From: Pneumocystis sp. 'macacae' | Lineage: Eukaryota; Ascomycota; Pneumocystomycetes; Pneumocystales; Pneumocystaceae | DNA: 64,000 nt | Assembly: GCA_018127085.1 (NCBI GenBank) | Contig: CM030735.1 | Coordinates: forward strand, 124,001 to 188,000 | Direction of reading: 5' to 3' | Notes under the pieces: generated by a model | The model's input: only the letters and a program-made list of their open reading frames with translations | Told to the model about the DNA's origin: nothing | The model's database searches: none | Shown: piece by piece, positions 24,536 through 36,296 of the stretch | Layout: every line of letters begins with the position of its first letter | How positions within the stretch are numbered: position 1 is the stretch's first letter | Translations under genes and position numbers: made by a program

Positions 24536-25222
24536 ATGATACAACAAAAACAACTAACATTATTAAATAATGTGTGGAGCCGTCCATATACAATATTTAT
24601 AAAAATACATCACCAATGGTCTTCCGTAATCCGTTTAGAACAAATCAGGTGTTCTACGCATATGCCTAAAGACTCAATCAAGCCAGGAAATATAATAAAA
24701 CATTCATCAAAGCAATCCGAACATTTATATAATCTTTATGGACCTTTCTCGGGAGTAGAATTGTCTGAACCAGAGGTATTTTCTGAACTTTCACCAAATG
24801 TTCAAGCAGCATATCTTGAACCGCTTCGTCGTCCCTCTCAATATGGGATCGTAACATGTTCACTCCAAATGCGAAGCTTTGAAGTACCTCGTCTCGCATT
24901 CTTTGCAGATTTTTCTATGAGGGTAGCATATTACATGGGACTTTGTGCTTCTGGTCCAGTACCACTGCCTAGACGAATTGAACGATGGACCGTTCCACGT
25001 GGCCCATTTGCCCATTCAAAAAGTAAAGAAAACTTTGAACGCATTACGTATAAGAGACTTATTACGATTAAAGATGGGCATTACCGTGTAATTGATACGT
25101 GGCTTGCATACTTAGCAAAACATATCATGAGTGGAGTTGGTATGAAAGCACATGTTTTCCGGTATGAAGAAATCAAGCAAGAATCAGAGGAATACGATAA
25201 AATGTTTAAAAAAAAACAATAA
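24536..25222 (+). CDS. RSM10: Mitochondrial small-subunit ribosomal protein uS10m (Rsm10)
   Basis: S10 protein of the mitochondrial 30S-type subunit. An intronless frame of 228 residues. The N-terminus (MIQQKQLTLLNNVWSRPYT) is basic and lacks acidic residues, as in a mitochondrial presequence. The S10 core follows: YGIVTCSLQMRSFEVPRLAF, GPVPLPRRIERWTVPRGPF and SKENFERITYKRLITIKD, which matches the conserved VPRGPF/HKKSREQFE region. DTWLAYLAKHIMSGVGMKA comes at the end. It is one of the few intronless genes in the window. Confidence 0.9.
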   Translation: MIQQKQLTLLNNVWSRPYTIFIKIHHQWSSVIRLEQIRCSTHMPKDSIKPGNIIKHSSKQSEHLYNLYGPFSGVELSEPEVFSELSPNVQAAYLEPLRRPSQYGIVTCSLQMRSFEVPRLAFFADFSMRVAYYMGLCASGPVPLPRRIERWTVPRGPFAHSKSKENFERITYKRLITIKDGHYRVIDTWLAYLAKHIMSGVGMKAHVFRYEEIKQESEEYDKMFKKKQ

Positions 25223-25477
25223 GGCAGCATTGATACCATTTTTACGCTTTTAGCTCTGATAAAAATGCTATGCATCAGAGGATACCCTTTTTCAAAACCA
25301 TTAAATTTGAATTATTTTTTGAAAACTCAAATAAATAGATTCTTAAAAGGTATTAAATCATGTATCATTGTACTTTTGTATATTTTTTTCATTAGGATAA
25401 TAACTTTTAAACGCTAAGACTTTTTTTTAAAGCAAGGGACTAAGCGATCTGAGCCTTATAAAAAAAAAAAAAATAAA

Positions 25478-26872
25478 ATGGGCAAAAAAGTGCCAATGAA
25501 TTCATTAGATTCAGAAAAAAATTCAAGTTATTTTGATGATGATAAAAATTCTATTTTTTCACGAATGAAAAATCGACATTTTTTAACATTTCATGCAAAT
25601 CTTTCAAAAATATTCTTCTTTTCACGAGAGATCAAACAGCAAGAAGATAAAAAAGAATATAAAAACAAAGCAAATCAGTTAATCAAGAAAAGTGATCAGC
25701 AATCAAAGCAAAACAAAAGGCTATTTTCACAAAAAACTGATGCTTTTTCTTCTCATTTACATCTTTGTCATCCTTTGCAAAATACATCATCTCTTTTTCA
25801 CGTTCCTTTTTCTCTAGCTTTGAAGTGTGCTATCTTGTCTTCGCCAATTCTTTTTTTTATGCCTACAAAAACAGAGTATTTCTCTAATCAGGTATCATCA
25901 TTAACTCAACTTAATGATTCTTTATTATTTTCTTTTGAAAGAGGGGTTGGTATGTTTGTACTGATAGAAGGAGCACTTTTGCACTATGGATTGCATGACG
26001 ATGATATATGTAAGCCAAAACATGTGATAAAAATTCAGCATAATACAAGTATCCGTATATTAAATCATATTGAAGGCTCAAGATGGATATTGGAACTTAT
26101 AAGTTCAGTAGACGTGTCGAATTTGTGCTTGAATAATGAAAACGAGTCAACACTTCATATTTCTACCTTAAAAAACATGTCTTGCTTAGATACTTTATTG
26201 AAAAATGATAAACAAAAAGAAATCATTTTATTCAGTATAGCTACACAAAAATCGTTAAATGAATGGGTTAGACTATTTCAACATGAAATCTCTCAATGCA
26301 AACAGCGTCTATTATCTAATCAGGATTTCGAAAACAATGTATTTAGCACAGATTCTAGTATTCCAATTTCATTTCCTACAAAAGTTCGTAAGAAGGAAAA
26401 GCCACCAATACCGATGCGTCCAGACTTCCTTATGGATCAAGACATCGAATTCTCAGAAAAACAAAGTCTTATTGAATGCAAAATAGATCAACTGAATAGC
26501 CATAATCATTCAAATAAACATTTTTCTGAAAAAATAACTAAAGAAGCTGCTCATACACCAAAGATGCTTAATCCCAAGATAGATAAGACTCAAGAGAAGA
26601 ATCATAGCACATTAACATTTGAGAAACCATCTGTTTTGCCGCTTTTTACATTTCCAGATGTACCTGATATTTCAGACTGTCCATCATTAGAAATGTCTAA
26701 TTCAGAAGATTCTCGAGTTCCTTCTTATGCGTCATCCGCATCGATACCAGAGAACTGTCATAAAGGAAATGCGTTTTATCAGTTAAATACTCGGAATACT
26801 CAAAAGGAGGTATTGACTATAATTCCACAGTATCCATTACTGTCACAACACATAATTCGCAACAATATATGA
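25478..26872 (+). CDS. Probable PH-domain protein, family not recognised
   Basis: One uninterrupted frame of 464 residues, Ser/Asn/Lys-rich, with codon use like its neighbours. Residues about 120-275 look like a pleckstrin-homology fold: a strand pair (FVLIEGALLHYGLH), KPKHVIKIQHNTSIRIL, RWILELISS, and a C-terminal helix with the conserved Trp (KSLNEWVRLFQHEISQ). The flanks are low complexity; a proline motif (KPPIPMRP) near residue 310 could bind an SH3 domain. Fungal proteins of this build often act at membranes or the cell cortex, but I cannot name a family. A possible intron near the end (GTATTG at about 26810) could alter the last residues. Confidence 0.6.
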   Translation: MGKKVPMNSLDSEKNSSYFDDDKNSIFSRMKNRHFLTFHANLSKIFFFSREIKQQEDKKEYKNKANQLIKKSDQQSKQNKRLFSQKTDAFSSHLHLCHPLQNTSSLFHVPFSLALKCAILSSPILFFMPTKTEYFSNQVSSLTQLNDSLLFSFERGVGMFVLIEGALLHYGLHDDDICKPKHVIKIQHNTSIRILNHIEGSRWILELISSVDVSNLCLNNENESTLHISTLKNMSCLDTLLKNDKQKEIILFSIATQKSLNEWVRLFQHEISQCKQRLLSNQDFENNVFSTDSSIPISFPTKVRKKEKPPIPMRPDFLMDQDIEFSEKQSLIECKIDQLNSHNHSNKHFSEKITKEAAHTPKMLNPKIDKTQEKNHSTLTFEKPSVLPLFTFPDVPDISDCPSLEMSNSEDSRVPSYASSASIPENCHKGNAFYQLNTRNTQKEVLTIIPQYPLLSQHIIRNNI

Positions 26873-27425
26873 TATTTTTTAATAACAATAGTAAACAAAA
26901 ACGCAAAAATAGTTGCTTTATATTTAATCAGATATAAAAAAATATAAAAAATATTTAAAATATTAAAAAATATATAAAATATTAGGAAATATATACGATG
27001 TCAAAGAACATAAAAAATATCAGAGAATATATAAAATATCAGAAAATATATAAAAATATAAAAGGAAAATATGAGTTTTCGCTTAGAAACAGTTAGGAAA
27101 TGTTATTTTTAATATTCATATTGTAAGATTGCGTTATATGAGAAATTAGAAGACTAAAAGACATCGAAAATATTTATATCTTTTATTTCGAAGTTCACAA
27201 TTATTATATTTGACATTCTAGTCCTAACTTTTGAATCGACATAGAACTAGGTCTTAAAACATTGTATGTTGTGTTTTATAGGCTCTTTCTGCATTCTCGA
27301 AGTTAAACAAAGTCTTCTCAAATTTAAATCTTGTATTTTGCAATTTCAAATATGGATTACTGTTTTTATTTCATATTTTTACTTTTATATACTATTATAT
27401 TGCTTTTCCAATCTACTCTTTATTC
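26873..27425. other. Convergent intergenic region with A/T repeats
   Basis: 553 bp between the 3' ends of the PH-protein gene and SEC62. It contains the 19-bp tandem repeat at 26976-27051; otherwise AT-rich with no supported gene. It probably holds both 3' untranslated regions and poly(A) sites. Confidence 0.5.
26976..27051. repeat. 19-bp A/T-rich repeat, three copies
   Basis: AAAATATTAGGAAATATAT at 26976-26994, AAAATATCAGAGAATATAT at 27014-27032 and AAAATATCAGAAAATATAT at 27033-27051. The last two abut exactly; the first is separated by 19 bp, again one unit. Confidence 0.7.
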
Positions 27426-28369
27426 TTAACTCTTTTCACTTACGTCCTCAACTAAAACTTGACCTGACCGACGCTCACTTAATGCGCTTGTTGAAACAGA
27501 ACCCAAACTGTCTTTTGTTTTTTTCTCATCTGTATTCTTTACTATTTTACGTTTACTTTTCCGCTTCTTGTATAATTAATATAGAAACATATATATTTAA
27601 TACGTACCACATGCCACCCCCATAAAGGCCAGAAACTATCAATAAATCCAACATCTTCATAAAGATTAGGAAATAACCAGATTCCAGGAGGATATATAGC
27701 AAGTGTTATAATAAAAATAAAAAGGCGTAATATAGTTAAAATAAGTAGTAAAACTACCAACCCTAATGCCACCCAGCTTAACCAGTGTGCCATACGGCGT
27801 AGTCGCGGTGGCCAAAGAGGATAAACGATTACAGCCAAAACCAACAAAAGTGCTGCAATTCCAAGCAATACGGTTGTTACTGGGATTTGATCATAAAGCC
27901 ATACATAATATGCTTTATCTGTCACACCATGTTCAGCGCTTATACGCAATCGACGAGTGCGTCGACGCATATTAGTGCTATGTTCAGAACGTTCAGAACG
28001 TAAAGACAGTTTGTCAACACGTACAATAAATTTATGCCTAATTAACAATGAAAAAGCACTCATTGCATCCATAGTATTAGTTGAATCAGATGACATAGTT
28101 TCAAGAACGCGAAAAGCATGTTTAGCTATATAGATGTGAGTAGTTGCCTATAGAAAACAAAGTATCAAATGTATAAAAATATGCAGAAAATAAATATTTT
28201 AAAATTTTTAAATCATCTACTTTTAAAATATATATAAAGATGTTTAACTACCTTTAAAAAAGTCAACACGTTTCCCTTCAAGTATCCCTGGGCGGTTTTT
28301 AAGCATAGAGTGATGACGCAAATGCTTGGCAAGAGTCAATGCTTCTTGACGAGTGTTGTTAGTTCCCAT
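27426..28369 (-). CDS. SEC62: Sec62, subunit of the post-translational ER translocon
   Basis: ER membrane protein that with Sec63 and Sec61 imports proteins after translation. Three exons (28369-28252, 28125-27608, 27566-27426; introns of 126 and 41 nt) join in frame to 258 residues. The N-terminal block is LKNRPGILEGKRVDFFK, followed by KHAFRVLE across the first junction. YYVWLYDQIPVTTVLLGI and VIVYPLWPPRLRRMAHWLSW carry the first membrane span, and RLFIFIITLAIYPPGIWLFP the second, then NLYEDVGFIDSFWPLWGW, the most conserved part of the family. The C-terminal tail is basic (KRKSKRKIVKN) and cytosolic. Confidence 0.92.
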
Positions 28370-29895
28370 AAAGAAAAAGATACTATATGTACAAAGAACG
28401 ATTTCGTATGCACCAAAAAGCGATTATATTCACGAGATTTGTATATATATGTGCAGATTTTGTGTATATATGCAAAACTGCGTATCTTGTATACGTATGT
28501 TTCTGTCTATATTGAGCTTACCAAAGAAATAGATCGTCTAATGTATTTGTAGAAACAAAAACACCTAAGATATGCAATCAAGAACAGTATAAATTCTACT
28601 TTATACACAGCACATGTGTGTATAAATTCAGTTTGTCTTAAATATTTAAAACTCACCAGTCAATCTGCCGAAACGACTTTAACGGAACACACAGATGCAC
28701 ATAGCTAGAACGTACTTAATTTTCTAAAAACATTGTTAGATAGACCTAATAATGCTTTAGTAGATGTATTGTTTTTAAATATTTGTATCAAAAAACTTAA
28801 TATACATACGTTGTTTTTATATAATATCTCAAATTTCTATATATACATTTTCCTTTAATTATTTAACTTGCTGTAATGTTAAGAACATAACAATATATCT
28901 ATATATAAACAGTATACACATTTATAAAAAATATAGCGTATAGTATATATAAAATACTATGTTATATATGTTATATATGCATAATATATACACTCTTTAC
29001 GCGTTAATGTATATATACACAATATATATACCTTATGTATATCTTACACACTATATGTAGCGTATATAACTATTTATAACTTATACACATATTATAACAT
29101 TGTATAAGAATTATATATATATATTATCTATGCAGATTGTCTCTGCATTATTTATATATTATGAATCATAGGCATTTTTTATCTTAGATAGCATTTCCTA
29201 TAATTTTTTGTCTTTTATATTATATGTACAGAGTATATTTATATTATAAATCCAGTATTCGTATTATAACTAGTACAAGTATATACACAATTTTAAATTG
29301 GGTAGATACACGTCTCTCTAGTATATAATATATGTATAGATTACATATAATGTATATAATCTATACATTGCAGTGTTATAGATACAATATACATGTACTC
29401 TACATAATATACATAGACTATATACGCATCTGTATACAACAGGCAATACATAAAATACGTATGTAACATTATACACAGATATATATGGATATACTTGTGT
29501 CTATATAAGAGGCATACGAGATTTGATATATTAAGTTCTCATATTTAATATATATGTTCTATATAGATCATATATCTATATTATATGCGTTCTGTATATA
29601 GACTGTATGAATAATATATATACTATTTGTAGAATGTATGTGTATTATATGCAGAAAATATAAGTAAGTATCTTCGTCTGCTTTATATTTCTACTTTATG
29701 CATACAATGTAAGTTGTATATGACGTTTGGCTAAAGATATACTGCACACTCTATATATACATTACATATAGAATATATGTACAATACATAGTTTATATCT
29801 ATATTATATAAGTTATATAAGCATTCTACACATTTTATACATTCTATATGCGTAATCTATGCACACATCCTCTCTACACTATTCGACACATCACA
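28370..29895. other. 1.5-kb TA-dinucleotide-rich divergent spacer
   Basis: Between divergent SEC62 and the CNL2-like gene. From about 28780 to 29870 it is almost wholly TATA/TGTA/ATAC alternations with many short self-complementary words (TATATA, GTATAC, CTATATAG). No coding frame survives. It may be a DNA-unwinding or nucleosome-free zone; no satellite unit is visible. Confidence 0.6.
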
Positions 29896-30716
29896 ATGTT
29901 TCAAAACGAATCGCAAATATTAAATACATTTCTTATATCGTCATCAGGGTTAAAAGACATTGCAGCATTAAGCACATTTACATCGCTCTTTCCATCTTCT
30001 AAGCGGTAAACTAAAGAGTATTTATATGTTTTTACTATTATTAACACTGCCAGATCTCATCCAGATATTGAAACTTTGTACCGATTACTGCAGGCCCAAC
30101 GGAGTGCAATTTGCCAGACAATAAGGAAGAACATTGAACTGGAATGCAAGTTGGGGCTGTGCAGAAATATAAAAAGTTCAAGAATGAGCTCAGAAAGAGA
30201 AAAAATAGAGTTTACAGAGTTTCATAATGAGGTATGAAGAAAACAAAGTACAAAAAAAGGCATAATAAAAGAAATAATACAAAAAATGCTTTTTTGAATT
30301 ATAATTGCAGAAAAAATACTAATATTAATAGCCATGGCAATTAGAGACAGTTAAAGCATTAGGACTTTCAGAGATGCTTAAGCAGATGGAGGAAACAGTA
30401 GAAAAAATGCAAGAAGAGATGGAGAAACTCGGAAAAGGATGCGATGATTTATTACAAAACATGAAAATGTATATATTTTTGTTCTTAAATCAAAATTAAA
30501 TAAGTAAAGGATAATGAACGAGATGGAAAATGCCCCATATGAAAAACAATGTCTTGATCATGCGGAAGAAACAGTAAATGGACTAAAGGTCCAGTAGAAT
30601 GACAGTTTATGTGTATTAAGAGTGATATAATATAGGAATTAATTGAAACATGTGAAGAATTATTAAAAAATTGCGAAAACACGCATCAACAAACACAAAA
30701 AACAGAAAACATGTAA
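29896..30716 (+). CDS. Cnl2/Nkp2-like kinetochore protein
   Basis: Small coiled-coil subunit of the inner kinetochore (Ctf19/Sim4-COMA network) if the assignment holds. Exon 1 gives MFQNESQILNTFLISSSSGL and STFTSLFPSSKR; after the first intron comes RSHPDIETLYRLLQAQR and RKNIELEC, the pattern (FL...LFP...HP....LYR.LQ.QR) that defines the Cnl2/NKP2 family. Later exons add an acidic coiled coil (MLKQMEETVEKMQEEMEKL), then MNEMENAPYEKQC and ELIETCEELLKNCENT, ending QKTENM. Five exons give about 195 residues. Identification rests on the N-terminal motif only. Confidence 0.6.
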
Positions 30717-32077
30717 AAAAAATAAATACAAACAAATGTGAGGGCTTTAAGGCATTCCAAGAACTTAAAAGTAGATAGATAAGCAACTATATCAACATTC
30801 ACATTAGAAAAAATACTAATGTTATTGATCCGTTACTGTAGCAACACCTATATTAGATGAAACAAAAGTCAATATCATATTAATTATATTATGACAATGA
30901 CACTCTAGAGTCTTTTAAAAATACTAGAATCTCTATTTTTCACTAATGAAATATAAAAAGCTTGAATATACAAAAAAGATAAGATTTTTATCTTTAAACA
31001 TAAAATAAAGTATATTCTGAAATTATTTTTATGATACTTCAAATGTATATCAAGTTAAGTATATTTTAAACCATCTTTATTCAAAAATCTAAAAAGATAT
31101 GCTTTTTAGTCTATACATATCTCATATAAAATCTTTTTAAGATACATTATATTTCCTAAATATTTCGATATAATTGTGATAAATATAAAACAGAAAATAT
31201 AGACTCTATACTTGGAACATCGCTTTTGGTTTCCAAAATATAACGTCTATGGCAACTCATAAAATATGATAAGAAATACATTAGTTACATATATCATCTG
31301 CAAAATATCATCATGGCATATCTACCAGTTGTTGCATCTTTCTTCTAAATCAAACAATAAGATTTATTACTCTAAAAGACAGCTCTTTTCCTAAAGTCTT
31401 AAATCTCCACATGAAAATAAAAATGCATCATTCAAAGCAATATTTTTATTATCTACAAATTTGGCATTTTTCAAAACTCAACATTCATACTATTACACAT
31501 TAATTTAATTTTTTAAAACAATGCATATTACCTTTTTGAAAATAACAAAAGTGACAAAATATTTAAATAAAACATTTAAGTATTTATAAAAGCAATTAGT
31601 TTACTCATAGAAAAAAATATTACACATATATATGAAACTAAAACTTTTTATGCTTTATCTTAGTTTAGTTTTATATTTAAATCAATTTTGTTTTAATTAT
31701 CCTTTAAATACTCATACATTTCTCTTTATTATTTCCCACTAAAATATAATATCTATAAAATATTTATTACATCCTCATTAAAGTCTAATTATATTTTAAT
31801 AATATATTATATATGCATTTAATTCCCACAATTGTTTAAAAATATTATATTAAATTTAATAATATTTCATAATACAAACATTTTCATATAAATCATATTC
31901 TTCCTGGTTAGAGAGTATTTATTAAGCTTTATTACACATTATATACCTAGTATATATACAATATATACATATTTTATATATATTGTGTGTTTTCTCTGTA
32001 CACTTTTTGCTTATTTTTATGTGATATATTCTCTACGGCTGTCCGTAATTATTATCATTCTCTACTCGCTCAGCGCG
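30717..32077. other. 1.36-kb AT-rich intergenic region
   Basis: Between two tandem plus-strand genes. AT-rich with many short A and T runs; no reading frame, hairpin or repeat that I can support. It presumably contains the VAM6 promoter at its right end, where TATATA runs occur (31950-31985). Confidence 0.5.
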
Positions 32078-35000
32078 ATGGCGCTGCACTCAGTTTCTCT
32101 TGATTTCTCGGGGATCTCAAGTCTTGCAGCCAGCGGTACACTATATAAACACCTAAATCCCCTAAGGTGAAATGAATACTTGCTAACATGTCTAGGAGAT
32201 CGGCTTCTTGCAGGATCTGTTGATGGTTCATTGTACGATTTATATGTTGCACCAGAACAGAAACAGGAAGAAGATGATAAGCAAAAAAAAGAATCATCTC
32301 TTTCCTTTTCAGCATTTTTTTCTGTGAAAATCGGGAGATGTATTGAACAAATTGTATATATTGATGAAGCAACTTTAGCAGTATGTTTAGTGGGTGCGAA
32401 ATACTGTTTGAGCAATATTGAGGTATTGTTAACAGTGATGGCGCTTAGATGGACATGTTGTTCTCTATAACGTATCTCTACGACGGATTGAAGGTGTACT
32501 ACCAAGTGAATCCAGAACAAAAGAACAAGAAACAAAAAATAACACTTTAAATAATACTCGGGGCGTAGCGTTTAAAATATCATCAATTTCTCACATGAAA
32601 ATGGATGGAACAATGGTTTCTTTGCTAGCAATTGCGTTAAAACAGCGCTTAGTTGTATATTTTTGGTATGATGGAATTTTAAGCACAAAAACAGTTGAAA
32701 TAGCATTAAATCAACAAGTACGGACACTAACATGGATCAATTCTACACGAATATATATTTGTTTTGGTTCAGAATATGCATTTGCAGATCTTGAAACAAA
32801 ATGTCTTAGTAAACCTGTGTCTATTAAAGGGTTTACTGCACTTCTGCGATCTTTGCGTGTTTCTAACACAAATATAAATTATATTGGGTTACATACACGG
32901 TCTTTTAAATTTTTAAGTGCACGAATTTCGGATCATGAGCTTCTTTTATCATATCATCGTACTTATTGCGCAAAGATATTTTTTATTGATATTTCTAATA
33001 TTATAAATAGTTAAATCTATTTTTTTGGATAGTAACGGACATCTAATTAAACGAAACCCTATCATTTGGGACTCTGAACCTTCACATTTAGGTCTGCTTT
33101 TCTTTTTTCTTTTTTTACATTAAATTCTTTTTGTAGTTTATTTTCATCCTCATCTTATTGCTGCCTTTGACTATCAAATTAGAGTTCATAATATCGAATC
33201 ATATGCTTTAATTCAAACATTTAGTATGCAAAATATTACTTCTATCTTCTCAGGAAAATATCTTTTTATATCTACTCAAACTCAAATATGGAAATTTTTA
33301 AACATCCCATTTGATACCCAAGTACTTGCCTTTATAAGTTATCTTTCTCCTTTTACAATCTAGGTAAATGATCTTATTTTTCAAAATCGACTAGATGATG
33401 CTCTTACACTTTTAAATCAAGTAAATTCTGTTTTATTTCAAAACAAGGTTATATTTCTTTTTTCATATTTTAGTATTTAATTTTAATTAGACTACTAAAA
33501 TAAGATACATAAAAATGATGAAAGCATATCACTTATTTAATAAAAGAGATTATAAAAATTCAATGATATTATATTCTGAAAGTTCAGCACCTCCTATAAT
33601 TGTTCTTTCTTTATTTCCATTAGAGAATTTTGACTATGAACAATATGCAAATAATACTTCTATATCAACATACATCCATGATTCTAAAATATTTTTTCAG
33701 ACTATGAATAAGAAAATAAATCAATTATTTGAAATTTCAGAGTGTCCAGGTATTTTTAATAAATTTCATTTTTAATATTAAAATGTTTTTTAGATTTTAA
33801 TTTAAAAGAAGCTACCCATGCTCTTGCATCTTATTACCTTAATGATACACGTCGAAAACTATCCATTTTAATATCATCTATGTCTCAATTTCAAGAATCT
33901 TTTGAAACTTTAAATGAACCTTTAATTCCAAAATACCATTTTACACTTCCTGATTCAGATAATGCTTTAACAATTGAAGAAATGGAAAAACTTTTTGAAA
34001 TTGTTGATACTGCATTATTTTGTGCATATATGTCTGTTGCTCCAAGTTTGGTTGGACCTCTTGTTCGGTTACAAAATAAAATTCAACTTTCAATAGCTAG
34101 AAATCTTTTAGAAAAAAACGAAGTATGTTTAATTTATCTATATTATTATTAAAATATTTAGAGATATAAAAATTTAATAGATTTCCTTTTTGGAAAATCA
34201 TTACACAAAGATGCATTAGAACTTTTAAAAAAGTATACCCTGATAATATGTAGACAATAACTAATATTTCTAGACTTGGTGAAGGAGTTATATCAAGTGG
34301 TACACATAATGAACAATTTAAAGGTCCTTCAGAAACCATCAATTATCTTAAAAAACTTGATGATAATCATATTGAAGAAATACTTTTATTCATAAGATGG
34401 CCTCTTGAAGTGAATCCTGATTTTGCTATGGAAATATTTTTGAACGATAATCAGCAAATATCTTCATCAAGAAAAAAAGTATATGATTTTCTATTATCTT
34501 TTAATGAAGATCTAGCTATTAAATATCTTGAATATTTAATAAATGATCTAAATAATATTGTCCCAGAATTCCATGATTCCTTAATTATGCATTATTTTAA
34601 AATTATTCAAAAACAAGAAAATTCTAGTCTTATTTCAAAAAAATTATTAAAATTTCTACTCAATTCCGAAAAATATAACTCACAATATATTTTAGAACAT
34701 CTTCCTAAAAGTATATTTTTAATTTGTATTAAAATTCCTAAATTTTAGTAGAAGACGATTTTCTTGAACATAAAGCGGTCATTTTAAGCAAATTAGGGAA
34801 ACATAGATGTGTACTTAAAACATATATTTTTGAAATGAAAGATTTTAAAAAAGCAACAGAGTATATATTTTTTATTTTTTTTAAAAATATTCTTATTTAA
34901 GTATAGATACTGTGCTAAAATATTTTCTATAAATAATTCAAAACTAAACAACGAAATATATTTAATTTTACTAAATCTTCTTCTAAAACCACCAGCTGGC

Positions 35001-35429
35001 CAAAAAATACAACTCTCTTATGCTCTTGATTTTCTTTCTCAATATAGATCACAGATCAACATTGAAGCAATTCTTTCAGATCTTCCTTTAGATATTAAAA
35101 TATCCGATCTTAAATTATACTTAGAAAGTGCAATCCAAAACAGAACAACACGTATTATAAACGGAAAAATTATTTATTCTTTACAAATAGCCAACTTAAC
35201 AGAATACCAAAATAAGTTAATTAGTGCTTCTAACAAAAAATACATAATAACACCTGAAAAAACATGCCAAAACTGTCACAAACGCCTAGGACAAAGCGTC
35301 CTTGCTATATTTCCAGAGTATTTCTTCATTAATGTAACATAAACTAACATATCTAGTAATTCTATTGTACACTATGGATGCCAACGAGCATTCTTAAAAA
35401 CACACAATATGCCATACTCTCCTAAATAA
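32078..35429 (+). CDS. VAM6: HOPS subunit Vam6/Vps39
   Basis: HOPS tethering subunit that promotes vacuole/lysosome fusion and mitochondria-vacuole contact. The start is ATG 32078; intron 1 joins LAASG to GDRLLAGSVDGSLYDLYV, the N-terminal CNH beta-propeller. FFSVKIGRCIEQIVYIDEAT and LAIALKQRLVVYFWYDG continue it. The middle is helical and AT-rich, split by many introns (33.0-34.9 kb). The C-terminus is diagnostic: LSYALDFLSQYRSQINIEA, ILSDLPLDIKISDLKLYLES, then the CxxC finger (TPEKTCQNCHKRLGQSVLAI) and, after the last intron, VHYGCQRAF. Ends HNMPYSPK. The junctions in the middle were not all checked. Confidence 0.85.
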
Positions 35430-35571
35430 AATATTTATATGTTTAATTGCTATTTATAATGAGAAATCGGACGTGAAATTCCATTTTTCATATATTATTA
35501 TTACTAGTCAGTTTGCATTTTAATTAAATCATATTATTGTTACATTATCTCTATCATTTTTTATTGTTGCT

Positions 35572-35763
35572 TTATTGATTTATTTTTTCGGTAAGAAACT
35601 TATTACAATCTTCCTGTATTTTTATAATACTTGTTTCAAGTTTTGAAAGCATATTATCTCCTTGAAACTCTTCTGATCCTAATAATAAATCATATTCAAA
35701 TGAATTTATTTGTTTTTTTCGAAATAAATATACTGCCTTAACTATAAATTGTTTGTTTGACAT
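35572..35763 (-). CDS. Small protein of 63 residues, unrecognised
   Basis: A complete frame beginning MSNKQFIVKAVYLFRKKQIN, with LLLGSEEFQGDNMLSKLETS and a helical end. It has mixed, non-repetitive composition and sits head-to-head with the next gene across 170 bp, which supports a real promoter between them. No membrane segment. It could also be an exon of a longer spliced gene. I know no family for it. Confidence 0.4.
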   Translation of the reverse strand: MSNKQFIVKAVYLFRKKQINSFEYDLLLGSEEFQGDNMLSKLETSIIKIQEDCNKFLTEKINQ

Positions 35764-35932
35764 TTAGTTTCATAAAAAAGTAATATAAAGTATTTAATGT
35801 AATTTACAATACCTTAGTAAACAAAGTGAAAAATAGAATGTAAAAATAATTGAAAATATAAGATTAAATAAAAAATACAAAAAAAAAATTATTTTTTATA
35901 AACTTTCGAAAAATCAGTCTTTTTAGAAAAAA

Positions 35933-36238
35933 ATGGTTTCAAAACGTTATAATAAATTATACTCAAAATATAATAATTCTAAAAATTCTAAGAATCATAA
36001 ACTATCTCATTTAAATATTAAAAAAAAAAGAAAAAAAGTACACAATTTAGGAAAGAATTTTATTGAAAAATTAAATGATATGACATCAGAAATATATAAT
36101 ATTGATTCAATAAAAAATTCAAATACTCCACAAAATAGAGAAAAACAGGAAAAAGAACGACAAGATACAGAAGCTTCCTATACAAGCACATTAAATTATA
36201 TTGAAGACAATATAAACTATCTCCAAATGAATAAATAG
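35933..36238 (+). CDS. Small basic protein of 101 residues, unrecognised
   Basis: Intronless frame beginning MVSKRYNKLYSKYNNSKNS. Residues 1-40 are strongly basic with a nuclear/nucleolar-type signal (KKKRKKVHNLGK). The rest is acidic and helical (REKQEKERQDTEASYTST). The charge pattern resembles small ribosome-assembly or export factors, but that is only an impression. It ends 59 bp before the convergent stop of BIT61. Confidence 0.45.
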   Translation: MVSKRYNKLYSKYNNSKNSKNHKLSHLNIKKKRKKVHNLGKNFIEKLNDMTSEIYNIDSIKNSNTPQNREKQEKERQDTEASYTSTLNYIEDNINYLQMNK

Positions 36239-36296
36239 TAATATTAAATATTCAATTAACATGTGTTTAGATATTTAAAAATTTGCGAATTATTCG

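Noticed and set aside
28370..29895. Centromere or satellite array
   Set aside because: The TA-rich stretch has no repeat unit and sits between two ordinary genes; nothing shown in the sequence identifies a centromere.
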